Part shown: positions 10,880 to 22,466 of the stretch, piece by piece
Layout of the letters: each line of letters starts with the position of its first letter
Position numbering within the stretch: the stretch's first letter is position 1
From: Zerene cesonia
Taxonomy: Eukaryota; Arthropoda; Insecta; Lepidoptera; Pieridae
DNA length: 64,000 nucleotides
Direction: 5' to 3'
Assembly: GCF_012273895.1 (NCBI RefSeq)
Contig: NC_052113.1
Span: 2,098,195 to 2,162,194 of the forward strand
Position numbers and translations under genes: made by a program
The notes under the pieces: generated by a model
What the model was told of the DNA's origin: nothing
The model's input: only the letters and a program-made list of their open reading frames with translations
Database searches by the model: none

Positions 10880-11695
10880 AAATGTTTTATATTCTGACGT
10901 ATTAGTAGTTTAGTAGTTATAGATTGAAAGGTATAAATTTACCGGGATATTTAAAAGAATAATTTGTAGTGGTCTAGTACTTCAAATTCGTCCATGACCA
11001 TAAACAAAAGAGTATATATACGTGTGTGTGTGTGGAAGCATGTTTGTGTATATAATTAGTTCTGTGGTACGTTGACAAACATAAATTTGTAGCTGATACA
11101 TTGCTTGGAGTAGTGATGAGCTTGGAGAAGGTATACAAAAAGTTTAGTGATGCAAATATATAAATTAATAATATAAATTCCCAGTAATTGCATAGTAATG
11201 TGTATTTTTTATAACATTGTTGTGTTCATGTCTTATAAGTATTTGTTTTTTAGTTATATAATCCTTGGACGTCGAGGACCTTTTTGTAGTTCTCTATAAA
11301 AAAGTCATAAAAGGTCTTTGGGGGGAAGGTACCAATCGTAATTCTAAGTTCTAATTTTAGTTGGCAACTCAAAAAAAAATCTTGTCTACTCGAGAATCTT
11401 CTTCATTCTTGGGAAGTCGGTTGAAAAATCGAAATTATATGATTCAAATAAATATTGTTAAAAACTAAATTATATTGTTGCTTATTATCCTGGTCTTTTT
11501 GCTATGTATTATACGTTGTATAGGTATGTAGGTTGATTATTTTTTCTTTTTTTAAACTTTCACATTTATAATATTATTGTCATATGTGATAGTGTGATTT
11601 TATTTAATATAAATGCGTTACCGTGGTTTAAAATAAAATAATATATGTAACATATTACGACATTCACAGATATCGTAGTTTTCTTTTGGAATAAT
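10880..11695 (+). other. 3' flank of copy B, duplicated after copy C
   Basis: No gene. Blocks align with 17340-18240 after copy C: CATAAACAAAAGAGTRTATA, a (GT)n tract (about 11022 and 17466), GGAAGCATGTTTGTGTATAT, the YTCTATAAAARRGTC block, and GGGAAGTCGGTTGAAAAAYCG. This is direct evidence that the tandem unit includes downstream DNA. Confidence 0.75.
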
Positions 11696-11702
11696 ATTTA
11701 TG

Positions 11703-12039
11703 TGTGGGAGTCGTGCACGCTTCGGCACGAATTGGACCAGTTTGCACCGGGGAAGTACTACACCCCCACAGAAAACCGGCGTGAAATAGCTTGCTATTGT
11801 GTTTCGTACGGTGAGTGGGGGAGTCGGAGGCCCATATCCTTTGCCTTACCCTTACCAGTCCTTTCCTTTATTCCTCTCATCAATCCTTTCCTAATCGCTT
11901 CCCAATTAAAGTCAGCAATTCATTTGTAGAGGCGAAAGGTCTGCAATTGACCTTACGCCTCTCCAAATGTTCATGGGTGGTGGTAGCGCTTACCATCAGG
12001 CGACCCACCAGCTGGATTGCCAACTATGACATAAAAAAA
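11703..12039 (+). repeat. Lepidopteran SINE-like element, family G, copy 1
   Basis: Starts TGTGGGAGTCGTGCACGCTT, contains CCGGGGAAGTACTACACCCC and AAAACCGGCGTGAAATAG, and ends in GGCGACCCACCAGCTGG, CCAACTATGACATAAAAAAA and an A-rich tail. Near-full copies are at 23411 and 61477; minus-strand pieces at 30165, 45145 and 58985. It sits in the spacer after copy B and is absent from the homologous spacers after A and C, so it inserted after the duplication. Small open frames here are chance. Confidence 0.8.
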
Positions 12040-12384
12040 CAACATTTTTTTTTAAATAGATTCAGTAGTACTCTGAGTATATATATTTACTATACCCATA
12101 TATTTTATTCTGTTTTTATGCCTAGTAGATGAATGGCTAGTATAAGACTGTATTTTAAGTGATTTTTTTCCAAATATATTCTTTTAAACTATGGCGTACT
12201 ATTATTTGCATGTTCCTCACAGTGATACATTCACGTTGCGGCGGCACAATCATAGAAATAGCGCAAACGGCATATCAATTCAACGGCAGCTAAATTCAAC
12301 TGTCTGACTATCATAGGACTGTACATTCTGGTTACTGGTGGTTTAAGTAATAAAGAAAATTAATGTCAAGGCATTATAATAGTC

Positions 12385-12690
12385 ATATGCTCATCATCAT
12401 CAGCCCATATATGTTCCCACAGCTGACACAGGCCACCTATGAGGGTTCAGGCCATTATCCACCACGCTGGCCAAGTGCGACTGACAGGTGTCACATGTCG
12501 TCAAACTTTTTGATTCTTGGACATGTCAGTTTCCTCACGATTTTTTCCTTCACCGTTTTAAGCAGTGGTGATGATATCCCCATGTGCAGATAAATTGAAA
12601 AATCAATTTATTTCCCGCACGCTCGCCCGGTCTCGAACACCGACTTATCGATTTTGAAGTACGAGGCTCTCACCACTGAGCCACCACTGC
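12385..12690 (-). repeat. tRNA-derived SINE, family H, copy 1
   Basis: Read on minus it starts GCAGTGGTGGCTCAGTGGTG (RNA polymerase III A-box-like), followed by a GTTCGAGACC B-box-like element, and it ends in the lepidopteran GGCTGATGATGATGAGC tail. Relatives are at 39905-40165 and 62430-62625 on plus. Confidence 0.75.
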
Positions 12691-12739
12691 ATTTTGATCA
12701 TCAACATATATTTATAAATCCTTTAAACTCTAAAATTTT

Positions 12740-13289
12740 TGTATGTATGTATTATGCCATGCGCCTACGGAATACGTACGATTGCTGCGCACTATGCGGC
12801 GCGACACTGTCTCTGATTCTTTAAGTTGGCACGACTGATTTATTTATTAACCGATTGATATGAAACAAACACGAATGAAATAAGGCTTCAGGTGAATTGA
12901 GGCTTTTAATAATATATTAATATAACCGCATGAGTCCAATATTCCATTTCTGAGATTAGCGGGTATAACGCACAAGCTGATAAAAATTCTAATAATGACT
13001 GAACTAGTTCTGCTGCTTAAATTTTTTTTTCAAATATCTTCCATATACAGACACTGACCATCTACGAAATAATTATATGTATAGATATATATAAATATAA
13101 GAGTACATTAATCAATCGATTAGAGATAATATTTAATCACAAGCGTAAAATACCAATTTTTTATCTTTATTTGATAGAGATGACTTTCAAATATTTCAAG
13201 GTGAGATTCATTCCTCATAGTGATAGGCCCACATAAGTGAACCAAACATTGGAACCAAGCAGTGAACAGTTTGTAGCGATAACTTCAAC
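12740..13289 (+). other. 5' flank of copy C, homologous to the 5' flank of copy B
   Basis: Aligns with about 4440-5173. Shared blocks include TTCTTTAAGYTGGCAYGACT, AGACACTGACCRTCTACGA, TTAGAGATAATATT, ATCTTTATTTGA and GTGAACAGTTTGTAGCGATA just before the ATG. The TCAAGGTGA element is at 13196-13204. Confidence 0.75.
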
Positions 13290-16200
13290 ATGTCTGTATT
13301 ACGGAATTTGAATCGAAATATATTCGTACTTCATAATATACGTCATGGGTATGTTATTTTATATTATTTTTAAATTCATAGATAGCATGTTTGGAAAGAA
13401 AATACTTTTGGGTCTGAATATAGTATTCGTCGAATAACTTATTTGAAAAATGTGTTCTAATAGCTTGTTACTTTATTGGACAAATTCTATCCAAAATTCT
13501 TCACTCGTGTAATTTCGAAGAAGTGGCAGCATGATATGGTTTATTAATTTTTATTTGTTCTTGCCAAGTATTTATTTAGTTTAGTAGTATGCTCGTTACC
13601 TTTTACCGTGGTTGCCTGGAAGAGATCACTTCTAAGTGATAAGGCCGCCAAACAAATGGTACGCTTTATTTTAATCATTATTATTATTATCTCTAAGTTT
13701 CCTTCTATGTACAATCTTGTTGAAGAGTAAATTAAATAGATATTTATTTTAACAAAAAAACTATTTATGAACCTATAATTTATGAAGCATTTTCTGATTT
13801 ATTTCTTTTTATCCCCCGGTTGCAAGTTTGGAAATTCCCCCATTAAAAACTATTTTTTAAAATGTAGCTTATAAGCTAAACTTAATATTGGTCTGTCACT
13901 AAATACATTTTTTTAAATCTATGTTGTACTTTTTACATGAATTATACACATACAAATAGACTAACATAAAAATATTTACTTACATTGTTTTAGGGTAATT
14001 TAGAAAAGCTAAGTTCAAGCAAAAGAACTGGCGACTTAGCGCCCTTTGTAAATATATTATTTTTATTATAGACGAACTATTTTATGCGACTTTTGAACCA
14101 TCCATAACTCGAAATCTATAATCTAATAATCAACAAAAAGAAATTGATAATCTATTAGCCAACTAAACTTTGAAAACTGGTAAAGTAAAATCTTAAGCTT
14201 TATTTCATCATATATAATAACTATTTACAAATTATTTTACATTCAACTACAAATGTCATATTTTTCATTTTTAAATTAACGTTCTAAAAGTTGTTAAGGA
14301 TAAAGCAAGAAATAGTTCAAATAATATTTTTCACATTTAAGTTTTTTGGTGGATTTTACAGAAACTAAAAATAATTTTTGGTGCAGTTAGTAAGTAAGTT
14401 TGATTTATTTAACAGACATGAAAAAACAATAGTCATTAGTCAGTACTTTTATTTACGACTTAGTTACGACCATACCCCTTGCGAAAATCTCAAAACTGAT
14501 TGAAAAGACGTGTACTCGGTTTAACAGTATTTAAGTTAAAAAAAAAATATATCACCTCATTTAATACATATAGTTAAATAATATAAATAATATTGTTTTC
14601 ACTTTACAGCAGGAATGTACGTAATATCACCACACTGAATTCTTCACAATCGCTAAAATCTTACGAGGAAATTCCTGGATTGTCGTCTCTTCCATTTGTA
14701 GGACCGTTGCGCCACTTTCTCCCTGTTATTGGTTAGTAATGAGATAGCTGCCATTAATTTCATTAAACAAAATTATCGTTTCGTGCATAGTGATTCATTT
14801 TACTTTTATATGATACTAGCGGTCCGCCCGGCTTCGCCCGTGGTACATATATAGCCAATAGCCTTTCTCAATAAATGGGCTATCTAACACTGAAAGAATT
14901 TTTCAAATCGGACCAGTATTTCCTGAGATTGGTGCGCTCAAACAAACAAAGTCTTCATCTTTATAATATTAGTATAGATTATGAAAGTATCACGATTCTT
15001 AATTTTTTAGGTACCGTGGGACCGCAGAATACTTTATATGACTTATGTAAGGTTCTTTACGAGAAATTTGGACCTATTGTGAAACTCGATGGTATGTTTG
15101 GAAGGGCGAACATGTTGATATTGTATGAGCCGGAACACTATGATCAGGTATGTGGTAGAAAAATTTTTAAAGCTGTGTTCTTCCATATTATTTAGTTGAC
15201 TCTCCAATTTGTCCTATAGGTATAATAAGTTATCTTCAAAGGGGCGAGCTGGCCCAATACGTGCTCCACTTAGGATTCTTGTTGGATCCATCTAAGGGTT
15301 GCATTATTCCAAATTAGATAGGAACTGGAAACATTTCAAGTAATTATAATATGTGCTTTTCAGGTATTCAGATCAGAGGACGTTACTCCGTCTCGCCCGG
15401 GTTTCCAGACTTTAGTATATTATAGAACAAAGTTAAAGAAATCGAGATTTGACGGCGTTTATGGACTAACTACGGCGTAAGTAGACATGCATATTTCATC
15501 AAGTACGATGATGTTAAGAGAAAGAAGAGGGCAGTAATGAACCTGCTTACCTTAATAAAATATCTCCACATCTTTGCTTCTAACACCATGTTTAAGACAT
15601 TATAGTATTAAAATATATTGCACATTTGAATTGATGAAAGTTTCACATACATTTATATTTCAGTGAAGGTTCACAATGGCGCGATTTCAGGAGTAAAGTG
15701 AATCCGATATTTTTAAAACCGAAACTAGTAAAGCTTTACGCACCAGCGCTGAGTGATATAGCAGATGACTTTATATCCAGGTAGTATTTAGTTTGAAATA
15801 GATATTGTTGTTGTTAAAAAGTCATTGGAATATACTTCGATACCTATTTTTGTTAAATAAAAACATCTTTTTCTCTTTGTAAGTATTTACTTCGTAAAAT
15901 ACTAAAACTATTACTATTTACAAACTTTTTGATGGATTTATACTCAGATATATATGATAATTCAAAAAAAGAGTACCTGATATATATCTGATGCACATGA
16001 TTTGCAGATTACTAAAAAATTCGGATAACAATGAATTAATGAATGAGAAATTCCACGACGATATAACAAGATGGTCTTTGGAATCAGTAGCTTTCGTGGG
16101 TCTAGGAAGTAGAATAGGTTGTCTACGGGACAACTTGACAGACGACGACCCAGCTTTGACACTGATCAAGTGTGCGAAAGAAGTTGTAGAATACACTTGG

Positions 16201-17276
16201 GAGTTGGAGTTCAAGCCAAATCCGTGGAAATATGTATCAACACCGACGTTTAGTAAAATCATGGACACGTATGAACGCCAGTGGAAGTATGTTTTTACAC
16301 AAATTTATATATTTATGAATTATTATTTAGTTGTGGTCAATCAACAAGTACTTTTAAAGATGAAAATGTAAATATCAGTATTTGTAACTACTATTTTTTA
16401 TATTTCAGTACAAGTGCCTTATTCATAAAAGAAGCTCAAAGGCAGATAAATGAACGAGGCCATGATATTCCGGATGAGGACAAAAGTATAATTGAAAAGC
16501 TACTAGCAGTCGATGAGAAGGTTGCTATTATGATGGCCAGTGAAATGTTGTTAGCAGGAATAGATTCTGTATGTGTTTTTTATTATTTATTAATTAACAT
16601 TTTAGTAATAACTGGTTTGAATTTATGTAAATTTACTGAAGCAATATTTACTTTTAAGGTGGCTTTCGGAGTTACGGGCCTATTGTATAATTTGGCAAGT
16701 AACCCAGACGTCCAGACGAAACTTCGCGAAGAAATCAATTCTTCTTCGCCGAGTAGAAGATACTTAAAAGCATGCATAAAAGAGTCACAGAGAGTACAAC
16801 CAGTCGTATCAGCCAACTTACGGAGAACTACAAAGGACCACATCGTTTCCAACTACCATATCCCTGCAGGGGTAATTTATTTTTTGGTGCTCAATAATGA
16901 TGTTTATTTTCTCGTTGAAAGCTTTCAAGCACTAAAAACTTATCGGTTTCAGATTGATATCCTGTCTCCGAACGAGGTGCTAAGTAAAATGGAGAAACAT
17001 TATCCAAGAGCTACAGAATTTTTACCAGAGCGATGGTTAGTTGATAAGTCAGACCCATTATATCATGGCAACACTCATCCCATGATCACTCAGCCCTTTG
17101 GCTTTGGTGTGCGATCGTGTATTGGAAGAAGAATAGCTGAATTGGAGATTGAGATTCTCATAGAGAAAATGATACGGAATATGAGTGTGGCCTGGACCGG
17201 TCCGCCTCCACGAAAGATCACCAGAGTCACAAATGCCTTTGAGAAACCTTATCATTTTAAGTTTGAGCGTATTTAA
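13290..17276 (+). CDS. Mitochondrial-clan cytochrome P450, copy C (CYP333-like), complete
   Basis: Nine exons: 13290-13348, 14610-14731, 15011-15147, 15364-15476, 15664-15780, 16008-16286, 16409-16568, 16659-16871 and 16953-17276; 507 residues with the same phases as copies B and D. Exon 2 has a tandem CAGCAG acceptor. I chose the first CAG because it gives the same length as copy B; the second (exon start 14613) also keeps frame and removes one Arg. Motifs: Arg/Asn-rich mitochondrial N terminus, SYEEIPGL, AGIDS at the I-helix (325-329), E371-x-x-R374 (KESQRVQP), PERW, and FGFGVRSCIGRRIAELE with Cys456. It is the closest relative of copy B in sequence and flanks. Intron 2 carries an F3 repeat. 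AATAAA at about 17290. No stop or frameshift seen, so it is probably functional. Confidence 0.94.
13596..13735 (+). repeat. LINE 3'-tail-like repeat (intron 1 of copy C)
   Basis: GTGGTTGCCTGGAAGAGATC, then AAGTGATAAGGCCGCC, is the 3' end motif of widespread insect non-LTR retrotransposons. The reverse complement form is at 37595-37985, and a scrap is at about 3580-3612. No reverse transcriptase is visible here. Confidence 0.6.
14817..14979 (+). repeat. Dispersed repeat family F3, copy 2 (intron 2 of copy C)
   Basis: CTAGCGGTCCGCCCGGCTTC through TATCTAACACTGAAAGAA to TTTATAATATTAGTATAG. It is absent from the same intron of copies B and D, so it is a post-duplication insertion. Confidence 0.8.
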
Positions 17277-19230
17277 ATGGTAATTAAAAAATAAATGTTG
17301 GTATTACTTTTAAGTATGAAATGCAAATGACTTATATTACATTCTGACCTATTAATTTATTAGTCAAAGATGAACTTATAAATTTGCCGAGGTATTTAAA
17401 AGAACAGTTAGTAGTGGTCTAGTATTTGATATTCGTCCATAACCATAAACAAAAGAGTGTATAGACGTGTGTGTGTGTGTGTGGAAGCATGTTTGTGTAT
17501 ATAATTAGTTCTGTGGTGCGTTGACAAACATAAATTTGTAGCATGCAAGACATGTGTGTGAGTGTGAAAGCATGTAAATTATTAGTTCTGTCGTTGGAGG
17601 CGTGATCAGCATGGAGTTGGTATACAAATAGTGCCATTCTTTTTTGCATTAGTTTTTAGCTAATTTTAATAAAATAATGTTTGTTTTTTTATTACATTGT
17701 TGTGTTTATTGCTTATAAGTATATGCTTTTTTTGTTATACAACCCTTTTACAGTTACAGTTTTCTATAAAAGGGTCGAAAAAGGTTTTTGGGGGGGAAAG
17801 TACCAAAAGTAATTCTAAAATGGGACCAAATGCTTTCAATTTCATATCAAACACAAAAATAATCACGTCAATCGATTCCAAACCACGAGGTTTTGAGTAG
17901 ACTCCAGAATCTTTTTCGTTCAAGAACAACTTCCCAAGGGAAGTCGGTTGAAAAACCGAAATCACGCGATTTAAATAAGTATTGTTAAAAACTAAATTAT
18001 ATTATTGTTTTATTATTATGGGCTTTTTGGGATGTTGTAGGTTGACTATATTGTAAACACTTCTCGTCTATTTATTTATTTATTAAAGATTTAAGTACAT
18101 TCAAATCGGGAGCGAAATTGGATGTCATTGATTTGCTATGTTCAATTGGAAAGCAAATTATAGTTTATTTAGAATAATTGCGTTACCCGGGCTTAAAACA
18201 AAATAATACTTACAACAACATATTATGACATTCAGGTTCAGTATTACTGTGAGTATCATAAGCTATATTTTATTTTGTTTTCATGCCGGGTGAAACCAGA
18301 ACGAATGGCTAGTACATTGATAAGACTGAATTTTTTAGTGCTTCATTGTTCCAAATTTATTATATTTTATTTAAGTATGGCGTATTATTATTTGCATCTT
18401 CCTCACATTGATACACCCATGTCGCGAAATAGATGTTATGGCTCAGATAATGAAAACGCCCACGACGCGGCGGTACAATCATAGAGCACAGAGCGAAAGT
18501 CGTGTCGTGGCTGGCATGCAATTCGAGCTCGAGCTCGAAGCCAGAGCTCAACGCGTTGTGGCAGTGAGGAAAGCCATGACGCGATTTTGTAACTTCGTGA
18601 TGTTGACACCTTGTCAATGAAGTGAATAATGTAACCGACTTCTAAAAACGAAAACGAGGTGGTTCTATGTCTCTCTGTATGTATTTGCCTTTGTTTTGTG
18701 TATGTTGAACCATATTTCCAGCAAATGTGAACCGTTTTAAGAAATATATATCTAGTTTTAATAATTATACTTCGGAGGTGGTCCCATTATCATCAAATAA
18801 GGATCTGATGATGGTAATTTAGGGAAATTGTCGAGAAACAAACTAATTCACACTGAAATTAAATCTTAGATGTAAATTTTGACCCACTTGCGGGTTTTCC
18901 GGTTAAACGAAATTTTTGCATTCGTATGCAGGAAACTTTAGGTAAATTTAATAATGTAGTATTATTGAATTGATCTGATGATGGAGTCAGGAAATGGAAA
19001 ATTTTGTAAATATTTTAACAACAATATGTCCTGTATTAAATTCCATCGTAACATAACTGCTGCCTCAAGGTTCGATTCCCAGGACGGTGGGCAACAAAGA
19101 TACAAATTATGTAAACATACTATAGATACTTGTATATATATATATATATATATCATATACTTATATATATCATTATAGATACTTGCTTTCTTGGTTGGAC
19201 AATTAATGCTAATGTGTACGTTCAAAGTAC
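17277..19230. other. Spacer C-D, first part: homologous flank and degraded repeats
   Basis: No gene seen. 17340-18240 aligns with the flank of copy B, and about 18250-18490 aligns with 12080-12260 (TATGGCGTAYTATTATTTGC, then CGGCGGYACAATCATAG). Near 18620 there is a repeat beginning AACCGACTTCTAAAAACG. A perfect 18-bp palindrome (TTCGAGCTCGAGCTCGAA) lies at 18522-18539, and a (TA)n tract at about 19132-19153. Small open frames are not convincing. Confidence 0.6.
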
Positions 19231-19236
19231 ATCCCT

Positions 19237-19590
19237 GCTAATATTATAAATGCGAAAGTAACTCTGTCTGTCTGTTACGCTTTCACGCCTAAACCACTGA
19301 ACCGACTTTGATGAAATTTGGTATGATGATAGAACTGAACTTAAGAAAGGACATAGAATACTTTTTATTGCGAAAAAAAGTGAAGAAAGGGGTTGAAATA
19401 GGGGATGAAAGTTTGTATGGAAGTTCCTTATTGTCAAACATAAAATCAGGTAAGATTCTTTCTCACCTAAACCATTTAACCAATATTGTCAAATAGTCCA
19501 GACCTTGGGAAAACCTATAGGCTACTCCTTACCATTTCGCGCGATATAACCGAATTCCATGCAGGCGAAGCCGCAGGTGGAAAGCTAGTA
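19237..19590 (+). repeat. Dispersed repeat family F2, copy 1
   Basis: Starts GCTAATATTATAAATGCGAA, contains AACCACTGAACCGACTTTGA, and ends GCAGGTGGAAAGCTAGTA. A second, shorter copy is at 35158-35357. Confidence 0.7.
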
Positions 19591-20033
19591 ATATATACTT
19601 TTCGGCGGTCGGTACACTGTATCTGAATCTATTAATCATTTCAAATTTATTTAATAACTATGGGGAAATTCATTAATTTACTTTCACTCTACACGGTAAC
19701 TTTATATGATGACGTATTTATCTTTTTTCTCTTTCGGTGATACGCTCACACGGTGTCTATAGTATTCCCTATCTACGTTTTGAGATATGGTTATCCATAT
19801 CTTATGACCGATAAGACTGTATTGTGCAATATTTTGAAATAATACGAACGTCATAAAACAATTCTTGTGGGCTGTTCTATCAGCGACAACAAAAATGTTT
19901 CTAGTGTTATTTAATTAAAATGTCCCCAGAGATTGGGAAAATAGATGTGAATAAGGTTGTGTATTGTTGGACAATCGAAGACAGATGACAATTAAAACAT
20001 TACTCTAATAAGAATAAATATTTTATATCATTT

Positions 20034-20222
20034 AGTAGCTGCGCCCTGCGGTTTCACCCGCGTAAGTCCGTATCCCGTAGGAATATCGGGATAAAAAGTT
20101 GCCAATATGTTATTCCAGTTGTCCAGCTATCTACGTACCAAATTTCATGGCAATTGGTTCAGTAGTTTTTGCGTGAAAGAGCAACAAACACACACACATA
20201 TCCTTACAAACTTTCGCATTCA
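20034..20222 (+). repeat. Dispersed repeat family F1, copy 2
   Basis: TAGTAGCTGCGCCCTGCGGT through GTTGTCCAGCTATCTACGTA to ATCCTTACAAACTTTCGCAT. It abuts the THAP-like fragment that follows. Confidence 0.8.
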
Positions 20223-20259
20223 AAGCATCGACAGGACGCTCACGAGAGCTCAGTCAAAC

Positions 20260-20340
20260 ATGCCGACTTGTGCAGGAAATTCCTGCAAAAACAGATCAAA
20301 TACGTCAAATTTTCAAAAAGATAGAATATCCTTTCTTGTA
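20260..20340 (+). pseudogene. THAP zinc-finger N terminus fragment
   Basis: The reading MPTCAGNSCKNRSNT...KDRISF matches the start of a THAP domain (M-x-x-C-x4-C-x2-R, first half of the C2CH zinc site), the DNA-binding module of P-element-type transposases and their domesticated relatives. The expected His-Arg-Phe-Pro continuation and the second zinc-binding Cys/His pair do not follow: the frame runs into low-complexity sequence and stops near 20412. It is most likely a decayed THAP gene or transposon. An intron starting right after is possible but not shown. Confidence 0.45.
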
Positions 20341-20451
20341 TTAGTATATTTTTATTTTAATAAAGTATTATTATACGCGAGTAACTTTAGTATACGCAAT
20401 TCTAGTCCTTAGTACAGTAGCATTAGATACTAATTTGTATACATCATAAAG

Positions 20452-20742
20452 ATGAAAAAAAGTTTACGACATTTCGTACCGTTGGACTCCTTTGCATTCT
20501 TTGATATCGATAAAAATGTAACATGTAAACATCCAAACTCACAAACACACAAACTTCAAAAAAAAGAAGAGTTTCTCAATTCGACGGAATTTTTTTTCGG
20601 CTATTTGAAATATGCGTCAAAATTTGTAGTTAAGTTATGTCGGCTATGTGAAAAAGTTATCAGGCTAGGTCTAGATGAAAATAAAAGGTTAAGAACAAAA
20701 TATACTGCATCTTATATTGTTTCAAAATGCCTACGTGATTAA
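20452..20742 (+). CDS. Open frame of 96 residues, possible remnant of the THAP element
   Basis: Starts MKKSLRHFVPLDSFAF and ends TASYIVSKCLRD with a stop. It is Lys- and Phe-rich, with one Cys pair (KLCRLCEKV). I do not recognise the family. It lies 110 bases after the THAP-like fragment on the same strand, so it could be the tail of the same decayed protein gene. It may equally be a chance open frame in AT-rich DNA. Confidence 0.2.
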   Translation: MKKSLRHFVPLDSFAFFDIDKNVTCKHPNSQTHKLQKKEEFLNSTEFFFGYLKYASKFVVKLCRLCEKVIRLGLDENKRLRTKYTASYIVSKCLRD

Positions 20743-20759
20743 TAAATAAAAATTTGTTT

Positions 20760-22352
20760 CCTGATATACGTTGGTGATATAATGGTAAATCACAAATTAG
20801 AGTTAACCAAGCTTATATTTACTAGGTATAGTAATACACGTATTGCATACCTTTCAAAGAACATCTACTCACAAAAATTTTTCCGTCATATATATAAGAA
20901 ATTAATACATTTTAAAAATCAATAATAGCCCTATTTACTTCTAATTTAATTAGATTATTGAAAGCTGATTACGTGACTGTTTGATAAAAAGATTTTATTT
21001 TCCAAGTAAATGTGATAAAAAGTTTAGTAACGCTGTTATTAGTTATCAGTTTAAAGCATTCAATATCAGTACTTTTTCTCAAATATAGATTACGTCATTT
21101 TGGCAAATTAATTCGTTATTTTGAATTTCTTTTCAGCTTAAATATTATTTTTTTGGTGTATATTGTTTTGTAACCACATATTGTAGTGTGAGCGAATTTC
21201 TCAAACGAACATTTACCCCGCGAAAACAATAATTCGTTATTAGTTTTTTTTCGAGTTACAAAAAATAAAAAAATATCTGGAATATCGATATATCCATTGA
21301 TTTGACCTTACCCCATCCTCTTTGTTTATAGTGTATTCTTACGCTGTATTTATATAATTTTGTTTATGTGGGCGGTTATTAGTGTGCGTAAATTAAGCTA
21401 GTATTTGACATTTTCGGAAGTGTGAGTTTGTAACAACATAAATTGTACTTTTTGTCTTAAATGTAGTAGTGAGTTCCCCTCCCGCTAAAATTGACAGACT
21501 TTTTTGTTAGAAGGATTGTCCGCGTAGCTTACCTGACATACATGATCTAAGTTGTTTATAATATAGCCGATCTTAGTTCATACTCTTGTCGTGGACTTCT
21601 TTCGTGGCGACCACATATTACACTTGTGAAAACTGTCAAAATGTAAGAAAGAAAGAAAATAGAAAGAAAATAGAAAGAAAATACATTTATTTATATAAGG
21701 TAAAATAAAAAAATAAAAAAAAAAACAATGATCTAATTTATAACACACTAAATAAACCTCATATAAATGGGAAAATGTATTTTTTTTCTTCCTTTATGGC
21801 AATAAGTTTCAACTATTTGCCAGTGTCAAGTTTATAAAGGTAGAAAAACAAATTTTATTTAAAGATTTAAGCATAACTATAATCAGAGAAGCAGTATTTA
21901 TCATTATATATATATTCATAAATATGCATTACTAAATATTATAACTGTTAAAATGTATCTGCGCTTTGCTGTCAAATGTCATCTGTCAATTTCCCAACAT
22001 AGGTCAACATCGTAACACATATTTTGCTCTTGTAACATATTTTTATATTACTTTAAATTGGACACGGATTTAAAAATGTTTATTGTTTTACTCACTTTTT
22101 TTTCACAACATTTTAAAAGGTTTTCAATTTTAATATGTAGGTTTTTCGGTAAAATTGAGCACTTGAATTAAATTAAGCAATAAGTTTCCGATTATATTAT
22201 TTTATAAGAGATATTACAATTTAAACGTTATTTGTTAACAAAAATTTATCGTATAGACACGCATATCATAATACCTGTTTAATGTTGATAGGACGTAAGT
22301 AATGTGAAGCTGTGAGCGTGATTTGAATATAGATATATCTCTCAAATATTAT
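20760..22352. other. Spacer before P450 copy D
   Basis: No gene seen. A GAAA-rich low-complexity tract with poly-A (21642-21735, repeats of AGAAAGAAAAT) looks like a retroposon tail. The rest is AT-rich and unassigned. Confidence 0.5.
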
Positions 22353-22361
22353 TCAAGGTCA
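22353..22361 (+). promoter_or_regulatory. Perfect FTZ-F1-type site TCAAGGTCA, copy D promoter
   Basis: Lies 114 bases before the copy D ATG (22467) in the position where copies B and C have one-base variants. FTZ-F1/NR5A receptors bind YCAAGGYCR as monomers and regulate steroidogenic P450s in insects; a role here is inference. Confidence 0.45.
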
Positions 22362-22466
22362 TAGTCATTATTTTTAGTGATTGGGCACACTGTTAACCAA
22401 ACATTTTTACTGACGCAGTATACACTAAAGAGTAGTATTTAAACAGTTTGAAGCAGTAAATTAAAC

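Noticed and set aside
18360..18620. Overlapping 70-85 codon frames on both strands
   Set aside because: Mutually overlapping, Glu/Leu repeats come from the GAGCTC palindrome; no support.
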